In this document: piece by piece, positions 1-7,671 of the stretch | Position numbering within the stretch: the stretch's first letter is position 1 | Layout of the letters: each line of letters opens with the position of its first letter | Origin: CAIWHR01 sp963734085 | GTDB taxonomy: Bacteria; Pseudomonadota; Gammaproteobacteria; Burkholderiales; Casimicrobiaceae | Length of the DNA stretch: 64,000 bases | Reading direction: 5' to 3' | NCBI GenBank assembly: GCA_963734085.1 | Contig: CAVTFT010000007.1 | Location: 372,001 to 436,000, forward strand | The notes under the pieces: model-generated | What the model was told of the DNA's origin: nothing | The model's input: only the letters and a program-made list of their open reading frames with translations | Database searches by the model: none | Translations under genes and position numbers: made by a program

Positions 1-1050
1 AAGCCGGGCTTCGACCCCAACCTGTTCGTCGAGGGGATCGATCCGGCGAACTGGCAGGAGCTGAACGAATCGCCCGACAAGCCGCTCATCAACCGGCCGC
101 TCCGCGGTACGTACGCCCCCGGGTCGACGATCAAGCCTTTTCTCGCGCTCTCGGCGCTGAGCTCGGGTCGGCGCACGCCGCAGCAGACGATCTTCGATCC
201 GGGATTCTTCCAGATTGCCGGGCAGGCGCACCGCTTCCGCGACGACAAGCCGGGCGGCCACGGCTCGGTCGACATGTACAAGTCGCTCGTCGTGTCGTGC
301 GACACCTACTACTACATGCTCGCGAACGACACGGACATCGACGACACGGCACGCTTCCTGAGCCAGCTCGGATTTGGCGCGCCGACCGGCATCGACATCG
401 AGGGCGAGGTCTCGGGGGTCCTGCCGTCGCGGGCCTGGAAGCGGCAGCGCTTTCGCGGCGAGCAGCAGAAGTGGTATCTCGGCGACTCGATCTCGGCCGG
501 CATCGGGCAGGGCTACAACGCGTTCACGCCGATCCAGATGGCGCATGCGATCGCGATGCTGGCGAACGACGGCGTCGGCTACGCGCCGCACCTCGTGAAG
601 AGCGTGCAGAATCTCAAGACCGGCGAAGTACACGAGTTCGTGCGGGAGCCCACCGCACGGCTCGACGTGAAGCCGGAACATCTCGCAGTGATCAAGCGCG
701 CGCTCGCGGGCGTGCCCAAGGAAGGCACGTCGGCCGCGGCCTTCCGCGACACGAAATACGTGAGCGCGGGCAAGACGGGCACGGCGCAGGTGTACTCGCT
801 CAAGGGGGAGAAGTACAGCGAGCACAAGGTCGACGAACGGCTGCGCGACCACGCGTTGTACATTGCCTACGCGCCGGCCGACGCGCCAAGGATCGCCGTC
901 GCGGTGCTGGTCGAGAACGGCGGGTTCGGGGCGCAGGCCGCGGCGCCGATCGCGCGGCAGGTGTTCGACTACTACCTGACCGGCGACGCGAAAAAGGGCG
1001 CCGCACCGACCACCGCCGGTCCCGCCGGCGCCGACGACGAGAGCGATTGA
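1..1050 (+). CDS. mrdA: Penicillin-binding protein 2, C-terminal part (5' end outside window)
   Basis: This is the transpeptidase domain of PBP2, the inner-membrane class B enzyme that cross-links peptidoglycan during cell elongation. The frame is open from base 1, so the N-terminus lies upstream of the window. The catalytic S-x-x-K box reads YAPGSTIKPF (STIK at 124-135). The second motif is SCD at 295-303, the S-x-D form usual in PBP2. The KTG box is in GKTGTAQ (KTG at 772-780). The C-terminal tail is rich in Ala, Gly and Thr. The stop codon overlaps the rodA start (TGATG), which indicates translational coupling of the elongation pair. Confidence 0.97.
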   Translation, partial: KPGFDPNLFVEGIDPANWQELNESPDKPLINRPLRGTYAPGSTIKPFLALSALSSGRRTPQQTIFDPGFFQIAGQAHRFRDDKPGGHGSVDMYKSLVVSCDTYYYMLANDTDIDDTARFLSQLGFGAPTGIDIEGEVSGVLPSRAWKRQRFRGEQQKWYLGDSISAGIGQGYNAFTPIQMAHAIAMLANDGVGYAPHLVKSVQNLKTGEVHEFVREPTARLDVKPEHLAVIKRALAGVPKEGTSAAAFRDTKYVSAGKTGTAQVYSLKGEKYSEHKVDERLRDHALYIAYAPADAPRIAVAVLVENGGFGAQAAAPIARQVFDYYLTGDAKKGAAPTTAGPAGADDESD

Positions 1051-2153
1051 TGGCGAACTTTCTGACCCGTGTGTGGGAAGTGCTGACGCGCCGCGTCGAC
1101 AGCTTTCTGTTCGGCATCGCGATGGCGATCGCCGGCATCGGGCTGGTGACGCTGTTTTCGGCCGCCGACCAGAACGTCGCGCGCATGTCGAGCCAGGTAA
1201 TGAGCCTCGGGTTTGCGTTGGTGCTGATGTGGGTCGTCGCCAACATTCCGCCGCAGACGATCGCACGCGCGGCCGTGCCGCTGTACACGATCGCGGTCGT
1301 GATGCTGATCGGCGTCGCGCTCTTCGGCACGACGGTCAACGGGTCGAAGCGCTGGTTGAATCTCGGGCTCGCGCGCTTTCAGCCCTCGGAGCTCATGAAG
1401 ATCGCGCTGCCGCTGATGCTCGCGTGGTATTTCCAGAAGTTCGAGGGCCGCATCGGCTGGAAGGACTTCGCGCTGACCGCGGTGCTGATCGCGGCTCCGG
1501 TGTGGCTCATCAAGCGGCAGCCGGACCTCGGCACGGCGCTGCTGATCGGCGCATCGGGGTTCTACGTGCTCTATCTCGCCGGCCTGTCGTGGAAGATCAT
1601 CGTCGGCCTCGCGGCGCTCGGCACCGCTGCGGCGCCGCTCGTCTGGTCGCATCTCCATGACTACCAACGCGAACGGATCCTGACGTTCATCGATCCGACG
1701 CGCGATCCGCTCGGCGCCGGCTATCACTCGTCGCAGGCGTCGATTGCGCTGGGGTCGGGCGGCGTGGTCGGCAAGGGCTGGTTGAACGGCACGCAGACGC
1801 ACCTCGATTTCCTGCCCGAGAAGCACACCGACTTCGTGTTCGCCGTGTTCGGCGAGGAGTTCGGGCTCGTCGGCAACGTCGTGCTGCTGCTCCTCTACCT
1901 GCTGCTGATCGGCCGCGGGATGATGATCACCGCCAACGCGTCGACGATGTTCGCGCGCCTGATGGCCGGGACGATGACGCTGATGTTTTTCACCTACGCG
2001 TTCGTCAACATGGGGATGGTGAGCGGCGTTCTGCCGGTCGTCGGCGTGCCGCTCCCGCTCATCTCCTACGGCGGCACCGCGCTTATTTCGCTGTTCATCG
2101 GCCTCGGCATCCTGATGAGCGTGCAGGCGCACCGGAAGCTGGTCAATACCTAG
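1050..2153 (+). CDS. rodA: Rod shape-determining protein RodA (SEDS peptidoglycan glycosyltransferase)
   Basis: This is a 367-residue polytopic SEDS protein, the lipid II polymerase partner of PBP2. Its ATG at 1050 overlaps the mrdA stop. Family signatures are visible: FQPSELMKIALPL, a KRQPDLGTALL segment, FLPEKHTDFVFAVFGEEFG (the loop carrying the catalytic acidic residue in SEDS proteins) and the C-terminal PLPLISYGGTA. Hydrophobic segments run through the whole length and the size is normal for RodA. In E. coli the next gene is rlpA; here rlpA lies at 52681, beyond the accessory region. Confidence 0.97.
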   Translation: MANFLTRVWEVLTRRVDSFLFGIAMAIAGIGLVTLFSAADQNVARMSSQVMSLGFALVLMWVVANIPPQTIARAAVPLYTIAVVMLIGVALFGTTVNGSKRWLNLGLARFQPSELMKIALPLMLAWYFQKFEGRIGWKDFALTAVLIAAPVWLIKRQPDLGTALLIGASGFYVLYLAGLSWKIIVGLAALGTAAAPLVWSHLHDYQRERILTFIDPTRDPLGAGYHSSQASIALGSGGVVGKGWLNGTQTHLDFLPEKHTDFVFAVFGEEFGLVGNVVLLLLYLLLIGRGMMITANASTMFARLMAGTMTLMFFTYAFVNMGMVSGVLPVVGVPLPLISYGGTALISLFIGLGILMSVQAHRKLVNT

Positions 2154-2179
2154 TCGCGCCGCTCCGGAGTGTCCGCACC

Positions 2180-2605
2180 ATGCCCGTCTACGAGATCACC
2201 TCCGACGTCTCGCGATTTGACATTGACGCGATCCATGCCTTTCTCGCGCGGGCCTATTGGTCTCCTGGCATTCCACGACTCGTCGTCGAACGCGCCGTTT
2301 CGAATTCCCTCTGCTTTGGTGTCCTCTTCGGCAGCGAGCAGGTGGGATTCGCTCGCGTGATTACGGACAAAGCCACGTTCGCCTACCTGGCCGACGTATA
2401 CGTTCTCGAGGCTCACCGCGGAAGGGGGCTCGCCCGACGCCTGATGGACGAGGTAATGCGACACCCAGAGCTTCAAGGTCTGCGGCGCTTTATTCTCGCC
2501 ACGCGCGACGCGCATGGCTTGTACTCCAAGTATGGCTTCAAGCCGCTGGCATCGCCTGACCGCATCATGGAAATCCACAACCCCAATGCCTACAGTGCAG
2601 CGTAG
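2180..2605 (+). CDS. GNAT family N-acetyltransferase
   Basis: This 141-residue protein has a single GNAT fold. The acetyl-CoA-binding motif A is clear in DVYVLEAHRGRGLARRLMDE (R/Q-x-x-G-x-G/A form), followed by a C-terminal YSKYGFKPL segment typical of the last GNAT strand. It is likely a small-molecule acetyltransferase, but the sequence does not reveal the substrate. It starts 27 bp after rodA on the same strand and could be cotranscribed with it. It is the first gene of the accessory stretch; its right neighbour is convergent. Confidence 0.85.
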   Translation: MPVYEITSDVSRFDIDAIHAFLARAYWSPGIPRLVVERAVSNSLCFGVLFGSEQVGFARVITDKATFAYLADVYVLEAHRGRGLARRLMDEVMRHPELQGLRRFILATRDAHGLYSKYGFKPLASPDRIMEIHNPNAYSAA

Positions 2606-2748
2606 CCCGGCGTTTCACGCGGATGCCCGGCGTGCGGGCCCGCATCCCCGCGGCGGATCGAAGGTCAGCCTGGTCCGTTACCGGCCACGCCAATCTCGCG
2701 CTCAACCCGAACCTCTCGGCAGTGATTCGCGCCTGTCCGCGGGTCGCG

Positions 2749-3879
2749 TTACGACGCCTCCGCGAGTTTCGCCGAAGTAAGCCCGGCGATGGAGCGTCCG
2801 TACGGCGACCTCTGCACGATGAGTTCACGTACGCGATCGAGCGCCGTTTGCGGGCACGGCGGGAGGTCGATGTCGGTCGTTGCAAGCGGCGTCGTGCGCG
2901 CGCCCCAGCGAATGAGATGCGAGCACCAGGTGAGACCGCCGCCGAACGCGGGCGTGAGGATCAACGCGTGCGGCTTGATCCGCCCTTCTTCCAGCGCGTC
3001 GACGAGCGCGACCGGCACCGTCGCCGCCGACATGTTGCCGTAACGCTGGATCGTGAGGAATACGCGCTCCAGCGGCGCGCCGATCCGCTTGGCGACGAAT
3101 TCGATGATCCGCAGGTTCGCCTGGTGCGGGATGACGAGATCGACGTCGTCGACCGTGTGTCCGCTCTTCGCAAGCACGTCCTGCGCGGAACCAGCCATGC
3201 CGGCGACGGCGCGCTTGAAGATCTCCTGCCCGTCGAAGTCCCAGAGCGTGTCGCCGAAGAACACGCCGCGATTGGCGTACGTCGTGCCCATCCCGCGCAC
3301 GCGGAGCGTCTGGCGGGCATCGGCGAAGCAGCCGAGCTTCTCGGCGAGCACGCCTTCCTCGCGCTCCGACGCCTCCAGGACCACAGCCGCAGCGCCGTCG
3401 CCGAAGAGCACGGCGACGCCGCGATTCATCCAGTCCATGAACGGCGAGATCAGCTCGACGCCGACCACCACGGCGTTCCTGACGACGCCGGTGCGGATCA
3501 TCGCGGTGGCCGTCGACAGCGCGTAGAGGAAGCTCGTGCACGCGGTGTTGACGTCCATCGCCGCGGCATTCCCGGCGCCGAGCTTGATCTGCAGGCCCGA
3601 CGCGGAGTTCGGCACCAGCTCGTCGTTCGAGCAGCTGCCGTAGACGATGAGCTCGACGTCATCGCTCGCGAGGCCCGCGCAGGCGAGTGCCCGCGAGGCT
3701 GCGACGTGCGCCATCTCGATCCCGGAGACGTGCGAGATCCGCCGCTCGCGGATGCCGGTGCGCGTCGTGATCCAGGTGTCGTCGGTGTCGAGGAATGTCG
3801 CGAGATCGGCGTTGGACAGGACCGAGGGGGGCATGCATTTCCCCCAGCCCGTGATCGCGGCGTAAGTCATCGATGTCAT
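2749..3879 (-). CDS. Beta-ketoacyl-ACP synthase III (FabH-like)
   Basis: This 376-residue thiolase-fold condensing enzyme carries the full KAS III triad: Cys in DVNTACTSF, His in IPHQANLRI and Asn in YGNMSAATVP. The C-terminal FGGGLTWCSHLIRW is also a FabH signature. About 40 extra C-terminal residues follow the usual FabH end. Housekeeping fabH normally lies beside plsX and fabD. Neither is here, so a secondary or specialised acyl-CoA condensing role is an inference. A second Met lies three codons after the chosen start. Confidence 0.9.
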   Translation of the reverse strand: MTSMTYAAITGWGKCMPPSVLSNADLATFLDTDDTWITTRTGIRERRISHVSGIEMAHVAASRALACAGLASDDVELIVYGSCSNDELVPNSASGLQIKLGAGNAAAMDVNTACTSFLYALSTATAMIRTGVVRNAVVVGVELISPFMDWMNRGVAVLFGDGAAAVVLEASEREEGVLAEKLGCFADARQTLRVRGMGTTYANRGVFFGDTLWDFDGQEIFKRAVAGMAGSAQDVLAKSGHTVDDVDLVIPHQANLRIIEFVAKRIGAPLERVFLTIQRYGNMSAATVPVALVDALEEGRIKPHALILTPAFGGGLTWCSHLIRWGARTTPLATTDIDLPPCPQTALDRVRELIVQRSPYGRSIAGLTSAKLAEAS

Positions 3880-3894
3880 CGGGGAGGCGGAGTG

Positions 3895-4053
3895 CTATTT
3901 GGATCGTTTGCCCGTCTTGCCTTTGGTGGCCGGCGGCGCGGCCTTCGCGTCGTCTTCCTTCCGGTAATCACCGATGACGCTCTTCAACGGGCACACGGCG
4001 AACACCGGGCATTTCTTGCAGCCGACGGCAATCGCGATGGGGCAAACGGTCAT
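3895..4053 (-). CDS. Small Cys-rich, Lys-tailed protein
   Basis: This 52-residue protein has clustered cysteines in GCKKCPVFAVCPLK (C-x2-C-x5-C) after an early Cys in MTVCPIA, then a hydrophilic tail ending KGKTGKRSK. The Cys spacing suggests a small metal-binding protein, but I know of no characterised function. It lies 15 bp upstream of the FabH-like gene on the same strand and may share its transcript. It is too short for a confident family call. Confidence 0.5.
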   Translation of the reverse strand: MTVCPIAIAVGCKKCPVFAVCPLKSVIGDYRKEDDAKAAPPATKGKTGKRSK

Positions 4054-4199
4054 TTCGTCTCTCCTCGAGGCTCGGGTCGCAATACGGATACGCGATAGGT
4101 CCGACGATTGTCCGACCGGTGTCACGACCACCAGGCCGGCATTGTCTCCCAACCTCCGCGGTCGCGGCGAGAAAATCGCGATTCGCGAATTGAGCAGGC
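4054..4199. other. Short intergenic stretch, nothing recognised
   Basis: About 145 bp between two minus-strand genes. It may hold the promoter of the downstream 52-residue gene. I see no clear promoter, hairpin or ORF. Confidence 0.4.
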
Positions 4200-4586
4200 T
4201 TACACGGTCGGCCGAGCCTTGCTGCGCCGCGACGTGCGCCACCACACGACCGCGTAGAGGGCGACGTTGATGCCGAGCAGAGCGCCGCCGAATGCCGCCT
4301 GCAGATGCGGCGTCAGTCCCGCCGGATAGATCACCGGGGTCAGATAATGCTCGACGAAGCCCCCGGCGTAGCCGGTGTCGCCGGCGGCGCGCCGCAAGGA
4401 GTTCTCGAGCGGCGTCAGCGGGCAGACCGTACCGGTGAACTCGGTCCATGCGCCCCAGGCAACGGCGGGGAGATGCAAGAGCGCGATGCCTCGCCGCCAG
4501 AGCACAAGGACGCCGCCGGCAACCACGAACAGGATGAATGCAGCGTGCAGCGCGAGCACCGCGTCGGCGAGCAGGCGCGCGATCAT
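4200..4586 (-). CDS. DUF2784 family membrane protein
   Basis: This 128-residue integral membrane protein has about four hydrophobic segments. Features typical of DUF2784 are the N-terminal LHAAFILFVVAGGVLVL helix, the WTEFTGTVCPLTPLE loop with its Cys-Pro, and the YPAGLTP segment before the last helix. No molecular role has been established for the family. It ends in a basic tail (RTSRRSKAR). It follows the HNH nuclease gene on the same strand after a 39-bp gap. Confidence 0.8.
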   Translation of the reverse strand: MIARLLADAVLALHAAFILFVVAGGVLVLWRRGIALLHLPAVAWGAWTEFTGTVCPLTPLENSLRRAAGDTGYAGGFVEHYLTPVIYPAGLTPHLQAAFGGALLGINVALYAVVWWRTSRRSKARPTV

Positions 4587-4625
4587 TGTCTAGGCCCTAG
4601 ACCGGCTGCGGCAGCGTCGTGGGGC

Positions 4626-5009
4626 CTATCGTGACTTGTCCTTGAGCATCGCCTTCAAGTCGGCGAAGGGGCGATGCGTGGCGGGCGGCGATCGGGGTTC
4701 GTCGGAGACCGCCTCACCGCCTGCACGATGCTCCAGCTCCCGCTGGTGCTCGTTGTCGTGGCAGTAGACGCACAGGAGCTCCCAGTTGCTGCCGTCGGGA
4801 GGATTGTTGTCGTGATTGTGGTCGCGGTGATGGACGGTAAGCTCCCGGACCGTCGTGCGGTCGAATTCACGGCCGCATCGGCCGCAGATCCACGGATAGA
4901 TCTTGAGTGCCTGTTCGCGATATCCCTGCTCGCGCGTCTCGCGCGCGCGCCGCGCCTCGGCCACGATGCGGTCGAGCCGGGCGTTGTCGGGCGGGTGTCT
5001 CGTCGCCAT
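4626..5009 (-). CDS. yajD: YajD-like HNH nuclease
   Basis: This 127-residue HNH endonuclease-fold protein has a zinc ribbon formed by CGRCG and LLCVYCHDNEH, with the HNH core LTVHHRDHNHDNNPPDGSNWE between them. The N-terminal region is charged and helical. Layout and length match E. coli YajD, whose biological role is poorly known. There is no restriction methylase or phage gene nearby, so a housekeeping-type nuclease is more likely than part of a defence system. Confidence 0.85.
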   Translation of the reverse strand: MATRHPPDNARLDRIVAEARRARETREQGYREQALKIYPWICGRCGREFDRTTVRELTVHHRDHNHDNNPPDGSNWELLCVYCHDNEHQRELEHRAGGEAVSDEPRSPPATHRPFADLKAMLKDKSR

Positions 5010-5051
5010 GGCGATTGCCGCGGCTCACGCGGGCGCCCTCGCCCCGCGCGC

Positions 5052-5354
5052 TCACGCGTCCTGCCGATGCCGGCGCCTGGGGACCTGCGAGCGCCCGTAG
5101 GTTGCGATGACGGCGAAGAGCGCGAAGGTGATGGCCAGGGGCGAAACGAGCAGCGCGGCGAGCCAGTTCCAGGTGCCCTCATCGTCGAGAAGCCCCAGCG
5201 ATACGAACACGGCGAGCGTGGTCACCGCGGCAGCGGTGAACATTGCCCGCTTGCGGTCGCGAAACACCCATTCCGAGACGAGCCCGATCGCAAGCGGCAG
5301 CAACACCAGAATCAGCAGCGGTTCCATGTCGGACGCCATGTACGGCGAATCCAT
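5052..5354 (-). CDS. Small integral membrane protein
   Basis: This 100-residue protein has three predicted membrane segments (LLILVLLPLAIGLV, an AAAVTTLAVFVSLG helix, and LVSPLAITFALFAVIATY) and a basic C-terminus. I chose the internal Met at 5354 because it immediately precedes the hydrophobic region. No family is recognised. It lies 42 bp upstream of the HNH gene on the same strand. Confidence 0.5.
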   Translation of the reverse strand: MDSPYMASDMEPLLILVLLPLAIGLVSEWVFRDRKRAMFTAAAVTTLAVFVSLGLLDDEGTWNWLAALLVSPLAITFALFAVIATYGRSQVPRRRHRQDA

Positions 5355-5476
5355 GTCCCCTCGCGGAAGCAACCGTTGCGAACAGCGTACTCCCGTCGCC
5401 GTCGGCTGGCAAAGGTCGCGTTCTTCCCGCGGTCCGCCATCTCGGTAGCCTCACGGCCGAAGCGAAGGGCGGGCGC

Positions 5477-5947
5477 TTACGAGCGCAGCGTCGCGACGAG
5501 CCGCCGCGGATGCTGCAGCAGCTGCAGCGCGTCCAGAATACTTGTCGCGACCACGTCGGCGCACTGCAGCGATTCGGCGCTCGCGCCCTCGCGCTGGATC
5601 AGCGCGATCCCGAGCGCGACGGCCCCGAGCATCCGGCGGTCGTTGCGCCCGTTGCCGATGGCGACGACGCGATCTGGCCCCAGTGTCGTGACGAATTCGA
5701 GCTTCGCCTCGGCCTGGGCGGTGGCGGGCGCGATGACGACCTCGAGGGGTAGGCCGGCGAGTTGGGCGCCGGCCCGCCCGAAGGTGTCGGCGGTCACGAC
5801 ATGAATCCGCACCACCGCGGCAAGCGTCGTCAGCGCCACGGCAATGCCGGGCAGAAGCTCGCCGTCCGCGGCGAGCGTCCCGTTGTAATCGAGAACGAGG
5901 TGCTCGAGGCGCAGCGCGCCGAAGTCGGGGATGTCGATCGCGATCAT
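5477..5947 (-). CDS. HAD-family soluble P-type ATPase-like phosphatase
   Basis: This 156-residue HAD hydrolase resembles the soluble P-type ATPase-like group. Motif I is LVLDYNGTL, where the second Asp of the usual D-x-D is Asn. Motif II is HVVTADT, the catalytic Lys lies in the AQAEAKLEFV stretch, and motif IV is AIGNGRNDRRML. The protein corresponds to the P-domain alone, with no membrane region. Its physiological substrate is unknown. The start overlaps the stop of the upstream GNAT remnant (TGA/ATG). Confidence 0.85.
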   Translation of the reverse strand: MIAIDIPDFGALRLEHLVLDYNGTLAADGELLPGIAVALTTLAAVVRIHVVTADTFGRAGAQLAGLPLEVVIAPATAQAEAKLEFVTTLGPDRVVAIGNGRNDRRMLGAVALGIALIQREGASAESLQCADVVATSILDALQLLQHPRRLVATLRS

Positions 5948-6081
5948 TCGGGTTCCGCGTGTCGATCGGTCGCAGCCTCCTGCGTCACGGCGATCCCCCT
6001 GATGTTGTCGGGAGACCAGCCCCGCTCCAGCGCGGCCCGGTAATCCGTGAGGTAACGCAGCGAAGGTCGGACGAGCTTCAC
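5944..6081 (-). pseudogene. GNAT acetyltransferase N-terminal remnant
   Basis: A GTG-started frame of 45 residues begins VKLVRPSLRYL and continues DYRAALERGWSPDN, the characteristic N-terminus of a small GNAT family. It then runs into unrelated residues and stops after GluProGlu. The acetyl-CoA-binding part is absent, so this is the leftover of a gene truncated at about residue 32. Its stop overlaps the HAD start. Confidence 0.6.
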
Positions 6082-6112
6082 CAGTCAATCGACCTCGGCC
6101 CCAAAGGGCCGC

Positions 6113-6541
6113 TCACGAATGTGCTGGGCCACCGACCATCTTTCTCGTGCGCAATCGGCCCGCCCGGCGCAACGCGCCGCCGCGGCGCAGCCAGAGCGAC
6201 GCCGCGACGGCAGCCAAAGCGCCCACGCCCGAGGCGGCGCCGATGCAGGGCACGATCACCACCCAGAACACCACGAATTCGGTGGATTCGCGGAGCGTCG
6301 GGTCAGAGTGTGACGCGACCAGCGAGCATGCCACGAAGACGGAAAGCGCCTGCGCGAACCAGATTCCCGCGCAGGCTGCCCAGCGCAACAGATAGCGGCA
6401 GCGGAGCTCGCCGCGAACGGGCGCCGGGCCGAGCCGCACAAACGCAATCCGCGCGGGAAGGCTTCCCGGAACGAGCTTGAGCAGCCAGATCGCCCCACAC
6501 ACGGCGAGCCAGAAGACGACGATTTTCGCGAGGTACGGCAA
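6113..6541 (-). CDS. Membrane protein of unknown function
   Basis: This 142-residue protein has three to four hydrophobic segments: an N-terminal IVVFWLAVCGAIWLL, a central AACAGIWFAQALSVFVACSL, and two near FVVFWVVIVPCIG and VGALAAVAASLWL. The loops and tail are arginine-rich. I do not recognise a family. It lies among other unrelated minus-strand accessory genes. Confidence 0.55.
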   Translation of the reverse strand: MPYLAKIVVFWLAVCGAIWLLKLVPGSLPARIAFVRLGPAPVRGELRCRYLLRWAACAGIWFAQALSVFVACSLVASHSDPTLRESTEFVVFWVVIVPCIGAASGVGALAAVAASLWLRRGGALRRAGRLRTRKMVGGPAHS

Positions 6542-6624
6542 CGGTTACTTGAACAGCGCGGCGCCGACTTTGGAGTTCATGTCGCTCACGACGTCCTCCT
6601 CGACGGATAGGGCGAGTCCGCAGG

Positions 6625-7017
6625 TCAGCGTGCAAGCAGCTGCCACGCGAGAGCGAGCTGGCAGAAGAAGCCGACGGTGAACGCGAGCGTACGAATCCAC
6701 GGCAGCGCGAACGTGTAGGCCAGCACGTGGACGACGCGCGCCCAGAAGTACAGCGTGCAGGCGAGCACCGTCGTGCCGTTGCTGACGCCGGCGGCCTGCG
6801 CGGCAAGGACCAGCGCCGCGAAGATCACCAGGTTCTCTACGGCGTTCGCGTGGGCGGCCTTCATCCGCCGCGCCCACGGCGACTGCGGCTTCGGGTTCTC
6901 CGGATAGCCGACGGTGTCCGCAATGCCCCAGACGGCGATGCGATCGAGCACATAGGGAATCCAGATGAGCGCCGTGAGGACGGTCACCCAGGCGAGATAC
7001 GTGAGTTCCGGTTTCAT
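6625..7017 (-). CDS. MAPEG family membrane protein
   Basis: This 130-residue, four-helix integral membrane protein fits the MAPEG family (membrane-associated proteins in eicosanoid and glutathione metabolism). The RRMKAAHANAVENLVIFAAL segment is the family hallmark (R-x3-A-x2-N-x2-E-N) and includes residues that bind glutathione in characterised members. It is followed by YFWARVVHVLAYTF. Whether it is a transferase or only a structural homologue cannot be read from the sequence. Confidence 0.88.
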   Translation of the reverse strand: MKPELTYLAWVTVLTALIWIPYVLDRIAVWGIADTVGYPENPKPQSPWARRMKAAHANAVENLVIFAALVLAAQAAGVSNGTTVLACTLYFWARVVHVLAYTFALPWIRTLAFTVGFFCQLALAWQLLAR

Positions 7018-7145
7018 CGGTTCCTCCTCGGGACGTGCCGGCCGTGGCGGTTCGAGCGCCGCGGCGTAATGCTAGACCTCGTTGCGAGCCGGGTCCATCG
7101 CCGTCGCCTCGAGGTCCCCAGGCCGGACCAGCGCTCGAGGCGGCT

Positions 7146-7343
7146 TCAGATATCGATGACGAAGGGCGCCGCCAGAAGCGCTCCTCCGACGACGCCGAGC
7201 CAGACCCAGTTGTCGATCAGATACGGGCAGATGCACAGGAGAACGCCGGCGATCACCGGGACGAATTTCCCTTGCTTCCTGCCGTAGATCAGGTAGGCAA
7301 GGCCGAAGGCGCTGACCAGCACGCCGATGAACAGGGTCGCCAT
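7146..7343 (-). CDS. Small two- to three-helix membrane protein
   Basis: This 65-residue protein is almost entirely hydrophobic (FIGVLVSAFGLAYLIYGRK, then VPVIAGVLLCICPYLI and VVGGALLAAPFVI). I chose the Met at 7343 because the upstream in-frame stretch is arginine-rich and lacks protein-like composition. It resembles small conserved inner-membrane proteins of unknown role. Confidence 0.55.
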   Translation of the reverse strand: MATLFIGVLVSAFGLAYLIYGRKQGKFVPVIAGVLLCICPYLIDNWVWLGVVGGALLAAPFVIDI

Positions 7344-7671
7344 CGCAAGACCGAATCGAGGTCGGGCCGGGGCTTTGGTCGCTAACTCGTGACGACGGCG
7401 AGCATGTTGGCATCGCGAACGACCCATCGCCATCACGCCGTCTATCGAGGAACGATAATACGTCGCCTGCGCGCTTGACCGGTTGGCCATTCGGCGGATC
7501 TGTCGTCTTGGATGATGCCTCCGCTCGGAAAACACGACGCAGCCGGATCAACCGATGACCGAGCCGCCAGCGCCAAGTTCCGTGAATAGGACCCACGGGC
7601 GACGGGGACAAATGCGACCGGGATCGATTGGCATCCTGCCGTGGCGGTTGTAGAGTTTCGCTCACGCCATC
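7344..7671. other. Intergenic region between divergent genes
   Basis: About 330 bp separate the minus-strand small membrane gene from the plus-strand cyclase gene. It should hold both promoters. I see no convincing ORF, RNA gene or strong hairpin. Confidence 0.4.

Noticed and set aside
297..1049. Long N-terminal extension of RodA in the same frame
   Set aside because: It is an out-of-frame reading of mrdA with Arg-rich composition. The ATG at 1050 precedes the first membrane helix.
2623..4098. 491-residue plus-strand ORF
   Set aside because: Complement of the FabH-like gene. The minus-strand product has a full catalytic triad, whereas this one is Arg/His-rich with no motif.
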